A DNA stretch of 21,699 bases from JAWLFY01 sp964462125. GTDB taxonomy: Bacteria; Planctomycetota; Planctomycetia; Pirellulales; Pirellulaceae. The notes below the pieces were generated by a model. It was not told the DNA's origin, did no database searches, and worked only from the letters and a program-made list of their open reading frames with translations. Position numbers and translations under genes: made by a program. The stretch is from assembly GCA_964462125.1 (NCBI GenBank), contig CAYWXT010000077.1, positions 1 to 21,699 on the forward strand. The letters are read 5' to 3'. Shown here one piece after another: positions 14,806-21,699 of this stretch. How positions within the stretch are numbered: the first letter of the stretch is position 1; each line of letters begins with the position of its first letter.

Positions 14806-16155
14806 ATGCACACACGACGTCATTTTCTCGGATCTGTCGCCGCGGCCGGCGGCACTCTGACCGCACTTACCCAGCCCGGCTTTGCGTCCGAAGATGACAA
14901 GTTGACCGTCGCCGCGGTCGGTGTCGGTGGCAGCCGTGGACGCTACAACCGGGGCGGCCAGATCGGCAATGAGGCGGCCGGTCTCGGGCGGATCATCGCT
15001 GTCTGTGACGTCGATGACCTGCACTCCAAAGAATTCAACGAAAAACATGGCGGCGGCTTGGGCATGTATCGCGATTACCGCGAGATGCTGGAACAGGAAC
15101 AGCCGCAGGTCGTCACGATCGGCACTCCCGACCACTGGCATGTCCCCATCGCCATCGCCGCGCTTCGCAACGGCGCCGACGTGTATTGTGAAAAACCCCT
15201 CACGCTGACCATCGATGAAGGGAAACAGATCCGGCAAGTCGTTGAGGAAACCGGACGCGTGTTTCAGGTCGGGACGCAGCAACGAAGCGATTTGGCACGG
15301 TTCCTGAAAGCGATCGCGATGGTCCAGTCCGGACGGCTTGGCGACAATGTCAACGCTTACGTGGCGATTGGCGGGGCCCCGGCCGACGGTCCCTTCGAAT
15401 CCACGGAATCCCCCAAGGACCTCGACTGGGACATGTGGGTCGGGCCAGCACCGAAGGTTGACTTTTCCGACGAGCGGCGGCGGTTCTTCCGTTGGTACTT
15501 CGAATACTCCGGCGGCAAGATGACCGACTGGGGCGCCCATCATATCGACATCGCGCAGTGGGCGCTGGCGCCGGGAGAAAATGGACCGGTCCGCATTGCC
15601 GGCAGTGGCCAGTTTCCTGACGCCGTACCGTCGCAGCTGAACTGGAACGCGTTTCTCAACGGTGAATCCAAACTGCCGAACGCTTACAACACCGCCGTCA
15701 AGTTCAACATTGATCTGGAATTTGCCAGCGGCTCCACGATCAGCGTCAATGACCACTACCGCCGCGAGGGCGACAATGTCGACTTCGGCAACGGGATTCT
15801 CTTCGAAGGAAGCGAAGGGCGGATCTTCGTCAACCGCGGCAAGCTCGAAGGGCAACCGGTCGACGCGCTCACCGACGATGACCACGCGGAACTCGACGAG
15901 CGGATCATACAGCTCTGCAACGGCAAGGCACCGGGTCACCACATGCGGAACTTCTTCGATTGTATCGCCGATCGGGGCAAACCAATCTCCGACGTCTGGT
16001 CCCACCACCGGACCATGACCTCCTGCCATCTTTGCAATATCGCATTGATGCTCGGTCGGGAGCTGCGATGGGATCCGAAAGGCGAACAATTTGTCGATGA
16101 CGCCGAAGCCGACAAGCTGATGAGCCGCAAATCTCGGGAGGGATTCGGCGTTTGA
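14806..16155 (+). CDS. Tat-exported Gfo/Idh/MocA-family oxidoreductase
   Basis: This 449-residue NAD(P)-dependent oxidoreductase probably acts on a sugar or glycoside. The N-terminus MHTRRHFLGS with a following Ala/Gly-rich segment is a twin-arginine signal, with cleavage likely after A27, so the folded protein with its cofactor is exported. The Rossmann fold begins with VAAVGVGGSRGRYN (about 35-48). CEKPL (128-132) holds the conserved EKP. MTDWGAHHIDIAQWAL (239-254) supplies the typical active-site D241 and H245. The ATG at 14806 has GGAG seven bases upstream and puts the Tat motif at the terminus, so the longer open frame is rejected. Exported members with a Tat signal are many in Planctomycetes. 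The DUF1080 gene two genes downstream suggests a joint 3-keto-sugar route, which is inferred. Confidence 0.93.
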   Translation: MHTRRHFLGSVAAAGGTLTALTQPGFASEDDKLTVAAVGVGGSRGRYNRGGQIGNEAAGLGRIIAVCDVDDLHSKEFNEKHGGGLGMYRDYREMLEQEQPQVVTIGTPDHWHVPIAIAALRNGADVYCEKPLTLTIDEGKQIRQVVEETGRVFQVGTQQRSDLARFLKAIAMVQSGRLGDNVNAYVAIGGAPADGPFESTESPKDLDWDMWVGPAPKVDFSDERRRFFRWYFEYSGGKMTDWGAHHIDIAQWALAPGENGPVRIAGSGQFPDAVPSQLNWNAFLNGESKLPNAYNTAVKFNIDLEFASGSTISVNDHYRREGDNVDFGNGILFEGSEGRIFVNRGKLEGQPVDALTDDDHAELDERIIQLCNGKAPGHHMRNFFDCIADRGKPISDVWSHHRTMTSCHLCNIALMLGRELRWDPKGEQFVDDAEADKLMSRKSREGFGV

Positions 16156-16196
16156 ATTTGGCGGGATCGGCCGTTCCATTGGAGTGTCCCTTTCGG

Positions 16197-16236
16197 AAAA
16201 AAACGCCATCGCCGGGTCACAACGCCCGGCGATGGC
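16197..16236 (-). terminator. Strong hairpin with a T-tract on the minus strand
   Basis: A perfect 12-bp stem (GCCATCGCCGGG, 16205-16216, with its complement at 16225-16236) encloses an 8-nt loop. Seven A residues at 16197-16203 lie just before it on the plus strand, so a minus-strand transcript would have the hairpin followed almost at once by seven U. It thus resembles an intrinsic terminator for minus-strand transcription. On the plus strand it lies 49 bp after the oxidoreductase stop but lacks a U-tract; it may still end or protect that transcript. Confidence 0.5.
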
Positions 16237-16278
16237 CTACGATGCCAGTGGATCCCGTATGATGAAGTAGGGTCGGCA

Positions 16279-16299
16279 CGCGGGCCGCCGTGGCCCGCG
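16279..16299. repeat. GC-rich hairpin just upstream of the second thioredoxin gene
   Basis: CGCGGGCC and GGCCCGCG form a perfect 8-bp stem around a 5-nt loop. It ends one base before the possible ATG at 16300 and would block its ribosome binding region, which favours the downstream ATG at 16348 as the true start. No T-tract follows. Confidence 0.45.
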
Positions 16300-16347
16300 A
16301 TGATCCGTTTCCTCCCGATTTATTTGCGTTCCCCCGGACCCTCGGCT

Positions 16348-16854
16348 ATGTCTCGCGCGATCGCCTCCGCTGGCCTATTGTCACTCCTTGCCATCGTTCT
16401 GCTGACCGTCGGCTGCGATTCACTCGGTGAGCCTTGGGGCTCCCACTCCGACGACGCGGCCACCTCGGCGGAGATTTCAGCGGCGCTCCAGGACAGCGAG
16501 GGACAGTTGGTCCTGATGAAGTTCGGAGCTCCCTGGTGTGGCCCCTGCCGAAAGGTCGATCAGGAATTGGACCGGCTGGAAGCCTCGACGGCCTCCGCGG
16601 ATTTCGACATCGTCCGAGTCAATGTCGATCAGTCTCCCGGGCTCGCCAAGGAGTTCAATGTCTCCGCCATCCCGCACTTGGTGCTCGTCCGCAACGGCCA
16701 AACGCTCGATCAACAGGTCGGGTACCGCTCCGAGGCTCAATTGCAACAATGGGCCGAGCGGTATCATGGCGGTGATGGGACCACCCCAGCATCGGACACG
16801 ACCTCCGCGTCTGCTCCGGCCGGTGCTGTCCAAGCGAATCCTTTCGGCGGTTGA
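16348..16854 (+). CDS. Thioredoxin-fold lipoprotein
   Basis: This 168-residue protein has a lipoprotein signal peptide ending LTVGC, with C23 the lipidated residue. A compact thioredoxin domain (about 40-140) carries WCGPC with C64 and C67, the canonical thioredoxin pair, and the cis-proline loop AIPHLVLVRNGQ. A Thr/Ser/Ala-rich tail follows. It should act as an anchored thiol-disulfide oxidoreductase on the outer face of the cytoplasmic membrane or in the periplasm. The start at 16348 was chosen over 16300 because it places the lipobox at the normal distance. It differs from the other lipoprotein thioredoxin in the window, which has CPPC and a long acidic linker. Its partner is unknown. Confidence 0.88.
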   Translation: MSRAIASAGLLSLLAIVLLTVGCDSLGEPWGSHSDDAATSAEISAALQDSEGQLVLMKFGAPWCGPCRKVDQELDRLEASTASADFDIVRVNVDQSPGLAKEFNVSAIPHLVLVRNGQTLDQQVGYRSEAQLQQWAERYHGGDGTTPASDTTSASAPAGAVQANPFGG

Positions 16855-17065
16855 CCACCGATACCGTTTGCATCGGCTGCTGCTGGTCCGCGGCTAGCAG
16901 CGTCGGCTCAGGGATTTCAGACAGAGCCGAGTCCTCTGATCCAATGCGGATCGACGAATCGCCTGGAGGCCCAACGAGTGGCCTGGGCCGATGCCTCTGA
17001 TTAAGCTGGGCACTTCGATTCTGACTGCCGATTGGTGTCTTCCCAGAGTTTGGATTTTTCCCACC
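16855..17065. other. Intergenic region before the DUF1080 gene
   Basis: This 211-bp stretch has two weak inverted repeats: GCTGCT/AGCAGC near 16876-16901 and CGGCTC/GAGCCG near 16903-16928. No T-tract and no clear promoter were found. The possible start at 16991 for the next gene lies inside it but gives no signal peptide at its terminus. Confidence 0.3.
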
Positions 17066-18187
17066 ATGCCCACCCTGATGTTCCGCCAGCCTTCGCGCCC
17101 CACCTTGATTTGGCTGCTCGCCGCCGTCCCGCTGCTCGCCCACACCCCACCCGCCACCGCGCAGGAAGGGGAGGAGTCCGCATTCACCGAACCGCCAGCG
17201 GACGATCCCGATTTTGCGTTACTCGGTGAGTTTGCTGGGCCGATCCAGGTCGGCGAGAACGAGTTTCAGGCAGTGGGACTGCAAGTTCGCCCGCTGGGAG
17301 ACGGGAGTTTCGAAGCGATCTCGTACCGCGGCGGATTGCCCGGCCAAGAGGGACACCAGTCGGAGACGGTGCAGTTGATCGGACGCCGCGCCGGAGACGT
17401 GATCGTCCTTTCGGGCCAACCCTTCGCGATCTTCGTGCACCCCGATCATTGCGTGATCGTCGATCCCGAAGGCGAGCGATTGGGACGACTCGAACGGATC
17501 GAGCGCCAGAGTCCGACATTGGGGGCGCAACCGCCCGAGGATGCGGTCGTGATCTTCGATGGGAACGACACCGACCAGTTCACCTCGGCCGAGATGACCT
17601 CCGATGGCCTGTTGACCGAGGGGGGCGAGATCAAGCCGATGTTCCAAGATTTCAACCTTCACTTGGAATATCGCATCCCCTACATGCCCGTGGCGCTCGG
17701 CCAGGGCCGTGGAAACAGCGGCGTCTACCTGCAAAGCCGCTACGAATGCCAGGTTCTCGATTCGTTCGCGACCGAACGTCAGATCAACGGTCACGGGTCG
17801 CTCTATCGGTTCCGCAAACCCGACGTGAACATGTCCTTTCCGCCGCTGGTGTGGCAGACCTACGACATCGAGTTCACCGCCCCGCGCTGGGCCGCCGATG
17901 GCAGCAAGATCCGAAACGCCCGCGTCACGGTGTGGGTCAACGGGGTCAAGGTCCACGATGACGTTGAGCTTTCTGACACGACTGGAGCTGGGAAAGACGA
18001 GGAACCAGTGCTGCTGCCGACCCGGTTGCAAGACCACGGCAATCCGGTTCGTTTTCGAAACGTGTGGGTCATTGACCGCGGCCTGTCGGCAGGTGTGGAA
18101 TTCCCCGTCTATCCGCCGGAAGACGAACCAGAACCAAAAGACAAGGACGAACCGGACGAGGAAGCCGACGACAACGAACAGCAATAG
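17066..18187 (+). CDS. Exported DUF1080 (3-keto-disaccharide hydrolase-like) protein
   Basis: This 373-residue protein has a signal peptide (cleavage likely after ATA, residue 32). An N-terminal domain (about 45-150, LLGEFAGPIQVG to LGRLERIERQ) is of a type often found before DUF1080 in Planctomycetes. The DUF1080 lectin-like fold occupies about 158-345: AVVIFDGNDTDQFTS, FNLHLEYRIPYM, RGNSGVYLQSRYECQVLDSF and VWQTYDIEFTAPRW are its hallmarks. A very acidic tail of about 25 residues ends it. Members of this family can cleave 3-keto-glycosides. The oxidised substrates could come from the nearby Gfo/Idh/MocA oxidoreductase. The ATG at 17066 was chosen for the signal peptide; 17078 is also possible. 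The family call is secure; the activity is inferred. Confidence 0.9.
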   Translation: MPTLMFRQPSRPTLIWLLAAVPLLAHTPPATAQEGEESAFTEPPADDPDFALLGEFAGPIQVGENEFQAVGLQVRPLGDGSFEAISYRGGLPGQEGHQSETVQLIGRRAGDVIVLSGQPFAIFVHPDHCVIVDPEGERLGRLERIERQSPTLGAQPPEDAVVIFDGNDTDQFTSAEMTSDGLLTEGGEIKPMFQDFNLHLEYRIPYMPVALGQGRGNSGVYLQSRYECQVLDSFATERQINGHGSLYRFRKPDVNMSFPPLVWQTYDIEFTAPRWAADGSKIRNARVTVWVNGVKVHDDVELSDTTGAGKDEEPVLLPTRLQDHGNPVRFRNVWVIDRGLSAGVEFPVYPPEDEPEPKDKDEPDEEADDNEQQ

Positions 18188-18419
18188 TACGTCCGTCCCG
18201 CCGGGCCGGACTGTCCCTGGTTACGATCGAGGACTCCCAAGTCTGGTCCCCGATGATCTGGAATCGCCCTAGCGGTTCGACAGGGGCGAATCCACAATGG
18301 ACCGAGCGTCGGTCCCTGGCAAGCGTTGCCCCTGGCGGGCCGAAGCCTTGCGGGTGAACCGAGCTCAGCTGGACCCCGCGATCCGCCCTTTGTTCCATAC
18401 ATTGATTGTGAGTGCTGAA
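18188..18419. other. Intergenic region before the M14 peptidase gene
   Basis: This 232-bp gap has a small hairpin (GTCCG/CGGAC around CCC/GGG, 18191-18211) four bases after the DUF1080 stop, without a T-tract, and a GACCGA/TCGGTC inverted repeat at 18300-18314. No convincing promoter was found. An in-frame start at 18297 for the next gene is possible but gives a poor signal peptide. Confidence 0.3.
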
Positions 18420-19757
18420 ATGCGTCATCTCGTCGGGAGGTCCCCTGGCATTGCCAGTTGGTTCGGGCTTGCGTTGTCCGTTTGCTTGGCATTGTGGGTG
18501 CTCGCTGCAAGCGGTTCCTGTGCGGCCCAGGGGACAGAAGCGGCGGGGCTGCGGTTTTCCAGTGACTTTGAAGGGGGCAGCGGCGAGCTGTTGGAGATTG
18601 ACCAGGAGAAGCAGCACGTTCGGTTTCGTCCTTCGTCGGATCCCCGGTTTGGCTGGCCCTGTTGGTGGTATTTCCGGCTCGACGAGATCGAGCCTGGCAC
18701 ACCGGTGACGATCGAAGTGGACGGCGCCGATGTCCGCAAGGCCGAGGGTGGCAATCAGCAGGCCGACGGCCGGCCGCTCAACCCGGCTTGGATGATGCCG
18801 GGCCAAGCCTTTTACAGCACCGATGGCGAAACCTGGCAGCAGACCGTTCCTGGCAAGCGGGGCAAGGAAGGACGAGAAACGCGAATGTCGTGGACGGCGA
18901 CCGTGGACGCTGCGACTGCCTGGTTCGCCTGGGGACCGCGATTCGTCCCCAGTGACGCGGAGAGGCTCGTCGACCGCATTGACGCGGCGAGTCCTGATGC
19001 CGAAGCCTTCGAGCTTTGCCGCACGCGGGAAGGGCGTCCGGTGCCGGCGCTGAAGATCGGCGCTGAAGGCGGCGACGAAAAACGCTACGGGGTTTGGATC
19101 CAGGCCCGCCAACACGCCTGGGAATCGGGTTCGAGCTGGGTCGGTCGCGGCTTGACCGAATGGCTGGTCAGCGACGACCCGCAAGCTGCCGAGCTACGGC
19201 AACGGGCGGACTTCGTAATCGTTCCGATCATGGATATCGACAACACCGCGCGCGGCGCCGGCGGCAAGGGACAACTCCCCCAGGACCACAACCGCGACTG
19301 GTCCGACACACCCCACTGGCGCTCGACCGCCGCGGCGATGCAGGCCATCCGAGATATGGACGAAGCGGAGCGGTTCGATTTGTTCGTCGACCTGCACAAC
19401 CCGGCACCGAACGACAAGCGGCCTTACTTCTTTTATCCGCCCGACGATGACCTGTCGGAGCGGGGACGGCGCAACGGGGCGGAGTTTTTCGCCGCTTGTC
19501 GTGATCAGATCGTCGACCCGCTGCCGTTGTTGCCACAACGGCGGATTTCGGGCCAGGCCTACGACCCGATCCTGTGGCAGAGCATCAGCAAGAACTGGGT
19601 GGCAGGGAACACCGCGGATCACGTCGTGGCGGTCACGCTGGAGACCGCCTGGAACACCCCGGAGAGCAACCAACAGGGCTACCTCACGGTCGGTCGTCAG
19701 TTGGGGAAAGCGATCGCTGCATTCTTGCAGAGCAACCCCCGCGGCGCGATCGATTGA
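18420..19757 (+). CDS. Exported M14-family zinc carboxypeptidase-like protein
   Basis: This 445-residue protein has a signal peptide (about residues 1-35, ending SCAAQ). An N-terminal beta domain (LRFSSDFEGGSGELLEI, then WWYFRLDEIEPGTPVTIEV) resembles the one that precedes the catalytic domain in cytosolic-type carboxypeptidases. The M14 domain has H232 and E235 in RQHAWE, the zinc pair, N291-R292 in DHNRDW for substrate binding, H326 in DLHNP as third zinc ligand, and E408 in VTLETAW as the catalytic glutamate. The set is complete, so it should be active. The substrate may be a peptide or peptidoglycan fragment; no direct sign is seen. The ATG at 18420 was chosen for the signal peptide; its ribosome binding site is weak. 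Confidence 0.9.
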   Translation: MRHLVGRSPGIASWFGLALSVCLALWVLAASGSCAAQGTEAAGLRFSSDFEGGSGELLEIDQEKQHVRFRPSSDPRFGWPCWWYFRLDEIEPGTPVTIEVDGADVRKAEGGNQQADGRPLNPAWMMPGQAFYSTDGETWQQTVPGKRGKEGRETRMSWTATVDAATAWFAWGPRFVPSDAERLVDRIDAASPDAEAFELCRTREGRPVPALKIGAEGGDEKRYGVWIQARQHAWESGSSWVGRGLTEWLVSDDPQAAELRQRADFVIVPIMDIDNTARGAGGKGQLPQDHNRDWSDTPHWRSTAAAMQAIRDMDEAERFDLFVDLHNPAPNDKRPYFFYPPDDDLSERGRRNGAEFFAACRDQIVDPLPLLPQRRISGQAYDPILWQSISKNWVAGNTADHVVAVTLETAWNTPESNQQGYLTVGRQLGKAIAAFLQSNPRGAID

Positions 19758-19780
19758 GCACCCAATCTGAATGCCACGAT

Positions 19781-19813
19781 CCTTGATCTGACAACCCGCG
19801 CCTTGATCTGACA
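19781..19813. repeat. Two copies of a 13-bp direct repeat
   Basis: CCTTGATCTGACA occurs at 19781-19793 and again at 19801-19813, 20 bp apart, between two converging genes. It marks the point where the GC content begins to fall. It may be a chance repeat, an insertion scar or a protein-binding site. Confidence 0.5.
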
Positions 19814-19844
19814 TCGCGTGTCGCCGCCGCAATTGCCATGGTCG

Positions 19845-20663
19845 TCACGCTCGTTGCAAGACCGCAAGATTTGATAGGGAGGTGATCGTCCACTGGTTGA
19901 AGCCTGGATACTCTGCGAGCCACTTTTCGACAATCTCTCGCTCACCAGCTCGATTCGCATCATCCAAAACGACCAGGGCCGTCGCCGAGAGTTTGTCGAG
20001 CAAGGCTGGCAGCGCCGGGTACCGGGATAGGCGGGCCTCGGCAACACCTGCAGGAGGTCCGTCGACGATCACGAAGTCAATTGGCCCCACTCCCTTTAAT
20101 GGTTCTTGAATGTCATACCATGGGCACCCGCCGACCGCATCCGGAGAGGGCTTCAGGTCCACGCAGCAGACGTCGGCAAATTGCATCAAGTCGACAGATT
20201 TCAGCTGCCGTTGAGTTTCCTGACCCCAGTTCACATCGTGCTCGAATGACATGATCTTCCCGCGCCCCTGCTCGCGAAGCCATCCCGCACACATAATCGT
20301 TGACAATCCCGAACCAAACTCAACGATTTGCGATGGTTGATACTGATCGAGCAGGTGCAAGATTGCATGCAAATTGACAAACCTCATCGACCAACTTGTC
20401 GCTGGAAGGTCACATTGCGGATACCGTCGGGTGACCACCTGCATGGCATAGACTTCACCACTGATCTTCAACGCGATCTGCCGAAGGTCGTATTCCATTT
20501 TTTGTTTGGCCTTCCGCAGGTGCCTGTTCACCAAGGACAAGGCAACAACGGAGCATACAAATCCCGCGATACAGGCAGCGAGCAAGATCCCAAGGCCCAA
20601 GTTTGAAGCCATCAACGTGGTGATCTCGGACATTCCCTCACGTTCAAAATCCTGAGAATTCAT
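19845..20663 (-). CDS. Membrane-anchored class I SAM-dependent methyltransferase-like protein
   Basis: This 272-residue protein has one membrane helix near its start (about 20-46) and a basic, helical stretch to about 65. A Rossmann methyltransferase domain (about 95-272) follows: motif I VEFGSGLS (114-121), SFEHD with the acidic residue that binds the ribose (139-143), DFVIVDGPP (196-204) and VVLDDANR (231-238). This pattern fits the Methyltransf_24 type. The substrate is unknown; a cell-surface glycan is a guess from the sulfotransferase-like neighbour. The start at 20663 is an ATG; a second ATG at 20633, with GAGGGA just before it, would remove ten residues and keep the helix. GC content here is lower than in the rest of the window. 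Confidence 0.8.
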   Translation of the reverse strand: MNSQDFEREGMSEITTLMASNLGLGILLAACIAGFVCSVVALSLVNRHLRKAKQKMEYDLRQIALKISGEVYAMQVVTRRYPQCDLPATSWSMRFVNLHAILHLLDQYQPSQIVEFGSGLSTIMCAGWLREQGRGKIMSFEHDVNWGQETQRQLKSVDLMQFADVCCVDLKPSPDAVGGCPWYDIQEPLKGVGPIDFVIVDGPPAGVAEARLSRYPALPALLDKLSATALVVLDDANRAGEREIVEKWLAEYPGFNQWTITSLSNLAVLQRA

Positions 20664-20747
20664 TGTCGTCCACGTTTGAGTTCCAATCGGGCATCAGTTT
20701 CAATCGGGCTTGCGTTTCGTCGGTAACGCGAATGACCAAGGCGACAT

Positions 20748-21362
20748 TCAAAGCCGTAGTCGCTGGAAGAAGCCCGGCCGTGTTTGACGATGCCACAGTC
20801 GGGTCCCTCGGGAAGGGTGCGGCGTGTCGGTGTTGGAGGCGTTATGCGCGGTTGCGTACTCGGCCAGGGCATTGGTGAGGCTACCGGTTGCCCCAATACG
20901 ATTCCAGAATTCCTGAAAATCAGCCTGGGCGGTTTCCAGCGAAATGGACATGCATTTCGTCTTGTCCTTAAGGAAACGCTCAATATTTCGCGTTACCGTC
21001 GAACAGTAGTCAAAACAGACTTCCAGGGGATCGACGTCCGCCGGGGACTTCAGCAAGATCTGTTCGCGGTACGCTTTGATGATGCCTTGATCGTATCGCT
21101 TGCGAAAGCTTTCTGCCGTTTCCGCACGATCGCGCGTCAGATGGACGTAGAAGGCATCGTCGCCGTAAGCATCATCGAGTCGACCGAGCATCCAAGAGAG
21201 ACGGTTGTCCGCCTCGATGTGTTGGTCTGGGTACGCCAACCTTGACGGGCCGACGACACCAGTCCTGGACTCGTGTTCGGCTGTGTAGTTCGTGGCATGG
21301 TTGCACGCCCGGATAAAAGTCACGGACCCGCACCGTCCAGTGCATAGGGCGAAGACGTTCAT
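20748..21362 (-). CDS. Small sulfotransferase-like protein
   Basis: This protein has about 204 residues from the ATG at 21362; an ATG at 21392 would add ten. It begins with MNVFALCTGRCGSVTF, matching the phosphosulfate-binding loop at the very start of many sulfotransferases. YVHLTRDRAETAESFRKRY (72-90) fits the second (3'-phosphate) site. The rest is helical. Such enzymes move sulfate from PAPS to a sugar or other acceptor. It lies between a partial gene and a membrane methyltransferase, all on the minus strand. The open frame continues upstream to 21686, but that part overlaps the neighbouring gene in another frame and is not believed. The last 20 residues or so look unlike the family and may be variable. 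The family call rests on two motifs. Confidence 0.7.
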   Translation of the reverse strand: MNVFALCTGRCGSVTFIRACNHATNYTAEHESRTGVVGPSRLAYPDQHIEADNRLSWMLGRLDDAYGDDAFYVHLTRDRAETAESFRKRYDQGIIKAYREQILLKSPADVDPLEVCFDYCSTVTRNIERFLKDKTKCMSISLETAQADFQEFWNRIGATGSLTNALAEYATAHNASNTDTPHPSRGTRLWHRQTRPGFFQRLRL

Positions 21363-21414
21363 ATCTGCATCTTTCGTGAGTTCTCGGTTCATTTCGAAGG
21401 ATCCGCCTGTCGTC

Positions 21415-21699
21415 TCATGCAGCGTGACGGCGTTCTCGCTTGCGTCCCTTCTGAGCGTGCTCGATTCGGAATAGATTCGGCAGTTCGATCGCTTCGCCGT
21501 GCGACCCGACGAGGCTGCGAAAGACGCGGTCTTCGTAACACTTTCTCCAACGCTTGACCGGCCGCTGGAAAAAGGGAATCGTGTCGCAATAGCCGATCGA
21601 CCGCGCCGCGCTGCCGCGGACGATCTGCAGCGCCCCGATCGCCTTTTCGTGCGACACCGTGCGGAAACGGTCGGGATCAATATCAACGATGCGAGGGAT
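21415..21699 (-). CDS. C-terminal part of an unrecognised protein, cut by the window edge
   Basis: The reading frame is open from the right edge of the window to a TGA at 21415, 94 codons, with strong G/C preference in third positions, so it is coding. It reads VDIDPDRF, then SHEKAIGALQIVRGSAARSI, GYCDTIPFFQRPVKRWRKCY and a basic tail (KGRKRERRHAA). A GTG at 21657 could be a start, but coding quality continues beyond it to the edge. I do not recognise the family. The gene ends 22-52 bp before the sulfotransferase-like gene on the same strand, so they may be co-transcribed. Confidence 0.65.
   Translation of the reverse strand: MPRIVDIDPDRFRTVSHEKAIGALQIVRGSAARSIGYCDTIPFFQRPVKRWRKCYEDRVFRSLVGSHGEAIELPNLFRIEHAQKGRKRERRHAA

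Noticed and set aside
13689..14897. 402-codon plus-strand open frame
   Set aside because: It is antisense to deoC, whose catalytic residues are complete, and has no family features.
14782..16209. 475-codon minus-strand open frame
   Set aside because: It lies opposite the oxidoreductase, which has a Tat signal and family motifs. The antisense translation has none.
17219..18184. 321-codon minus-strand open frame
   Set aside because: It is the antisense shadow of the DUF1080 gene.
19194..19832. 212-codon minus-strand open frame
   Set aside because: It lies opposite the M14 peptidase and shows no motif.
20660..20983. 107-codon minus-strand frame overlapping the sulfotransferase end, with ATGA at the methyltransferase start
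   Set aside because: The overlap with the next start looked like coupling or a frameshifted C-terminus. However, the sulfotransferase frame stays plausible to about residue 180, and this frame has no recognisable sequence.
21363..21686. N-terminal extension of the sulfotransferase-like protein to 21686
   Set aside because: It overlaps the partial gene at the right edge in another frame. It is Arg/Ser-rich with no motif, and the family normally begins at the phosphosulfate-binding loop.
1..21699. tRNA, rRNA, CRISPR arrays, transposases, riboswitches
   Set aside because: None was recognised when reading both strands by eye. A covariance-model search could still find a structured RNA in the intergenic gaps.

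Overview
The window looks like a chromosomal piece of a Planctomycete, most likely of the Pirellulaceae/Rhodopirellula type. It is GC-rich (a hand count of 8221-8280 gives 41 of 60). Its gene types are characteristic of that group: an ECF sigma factor beside a serine/threonine kinase, an exported sulfatase, a Tat-exported Gfo/Idh/MocA oxidoreductase, a DUF1080 protein, lipid A genes, and a SpoVG that carries a zinc ribbon. The taxon is inferred from family content, not from a marker gene.

Layout. Bases 57-5213 (minus strand) hold a signalling cluster, read from right to left: an ECF sigma factor, a membrane-spanning Ser/Thr kinase whose extracytoplasmic half is a TAXI-type solute-binding domain, and a membrane histidine kinase. 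Diverging from it on the plus strand is a lipoprotein thioredoxin followed at once by a secreted sulfatase (5349-7684). Bases 7868-13320 hold a tightly packed plus-strand run: lpxD, lpxI, ispE, spoVG, a small membrane protein and an RsmF-like rRNA cytosine methyltransferase. Most junctions overlap by a few bases, and lpxI and ispE overlap by 140 nt. On the minus strand follow a 57-residue membrane protein and deoC.

Bases 14806-19757 (plus strand) hold a series of exported proteins: a Tat-dependent Gfo/Idh/MocA oxidoreductase, a second lipoprotein thioredoxin, a DUF1080 protein and an M14 carboxypeptidase-like protein. The oxidoreductase and the DUF1080 protein could work together in redox-based (3-keto) glycoside cleavage. 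From about 19760 to the right edge the GC content drops (sampled lines 48-55%). The minus strand there carries a membrane-anchored methyltransferase, a small sulfotransferase-like protein and the C-terminal end of an unrecognised gene. This part looks like an accessory segment, possibly for surface polysaccharide modification.

No tRNA, rRNA, CRISPR array, transposase or phage gene was seen. The points most worth a second look are the kinase-TAXI fusion, the SpoVG with an internal zinc ribbon, the long lpxI/ispE overlap, and the oxidoreductase/DUF1080 neighbourhood.
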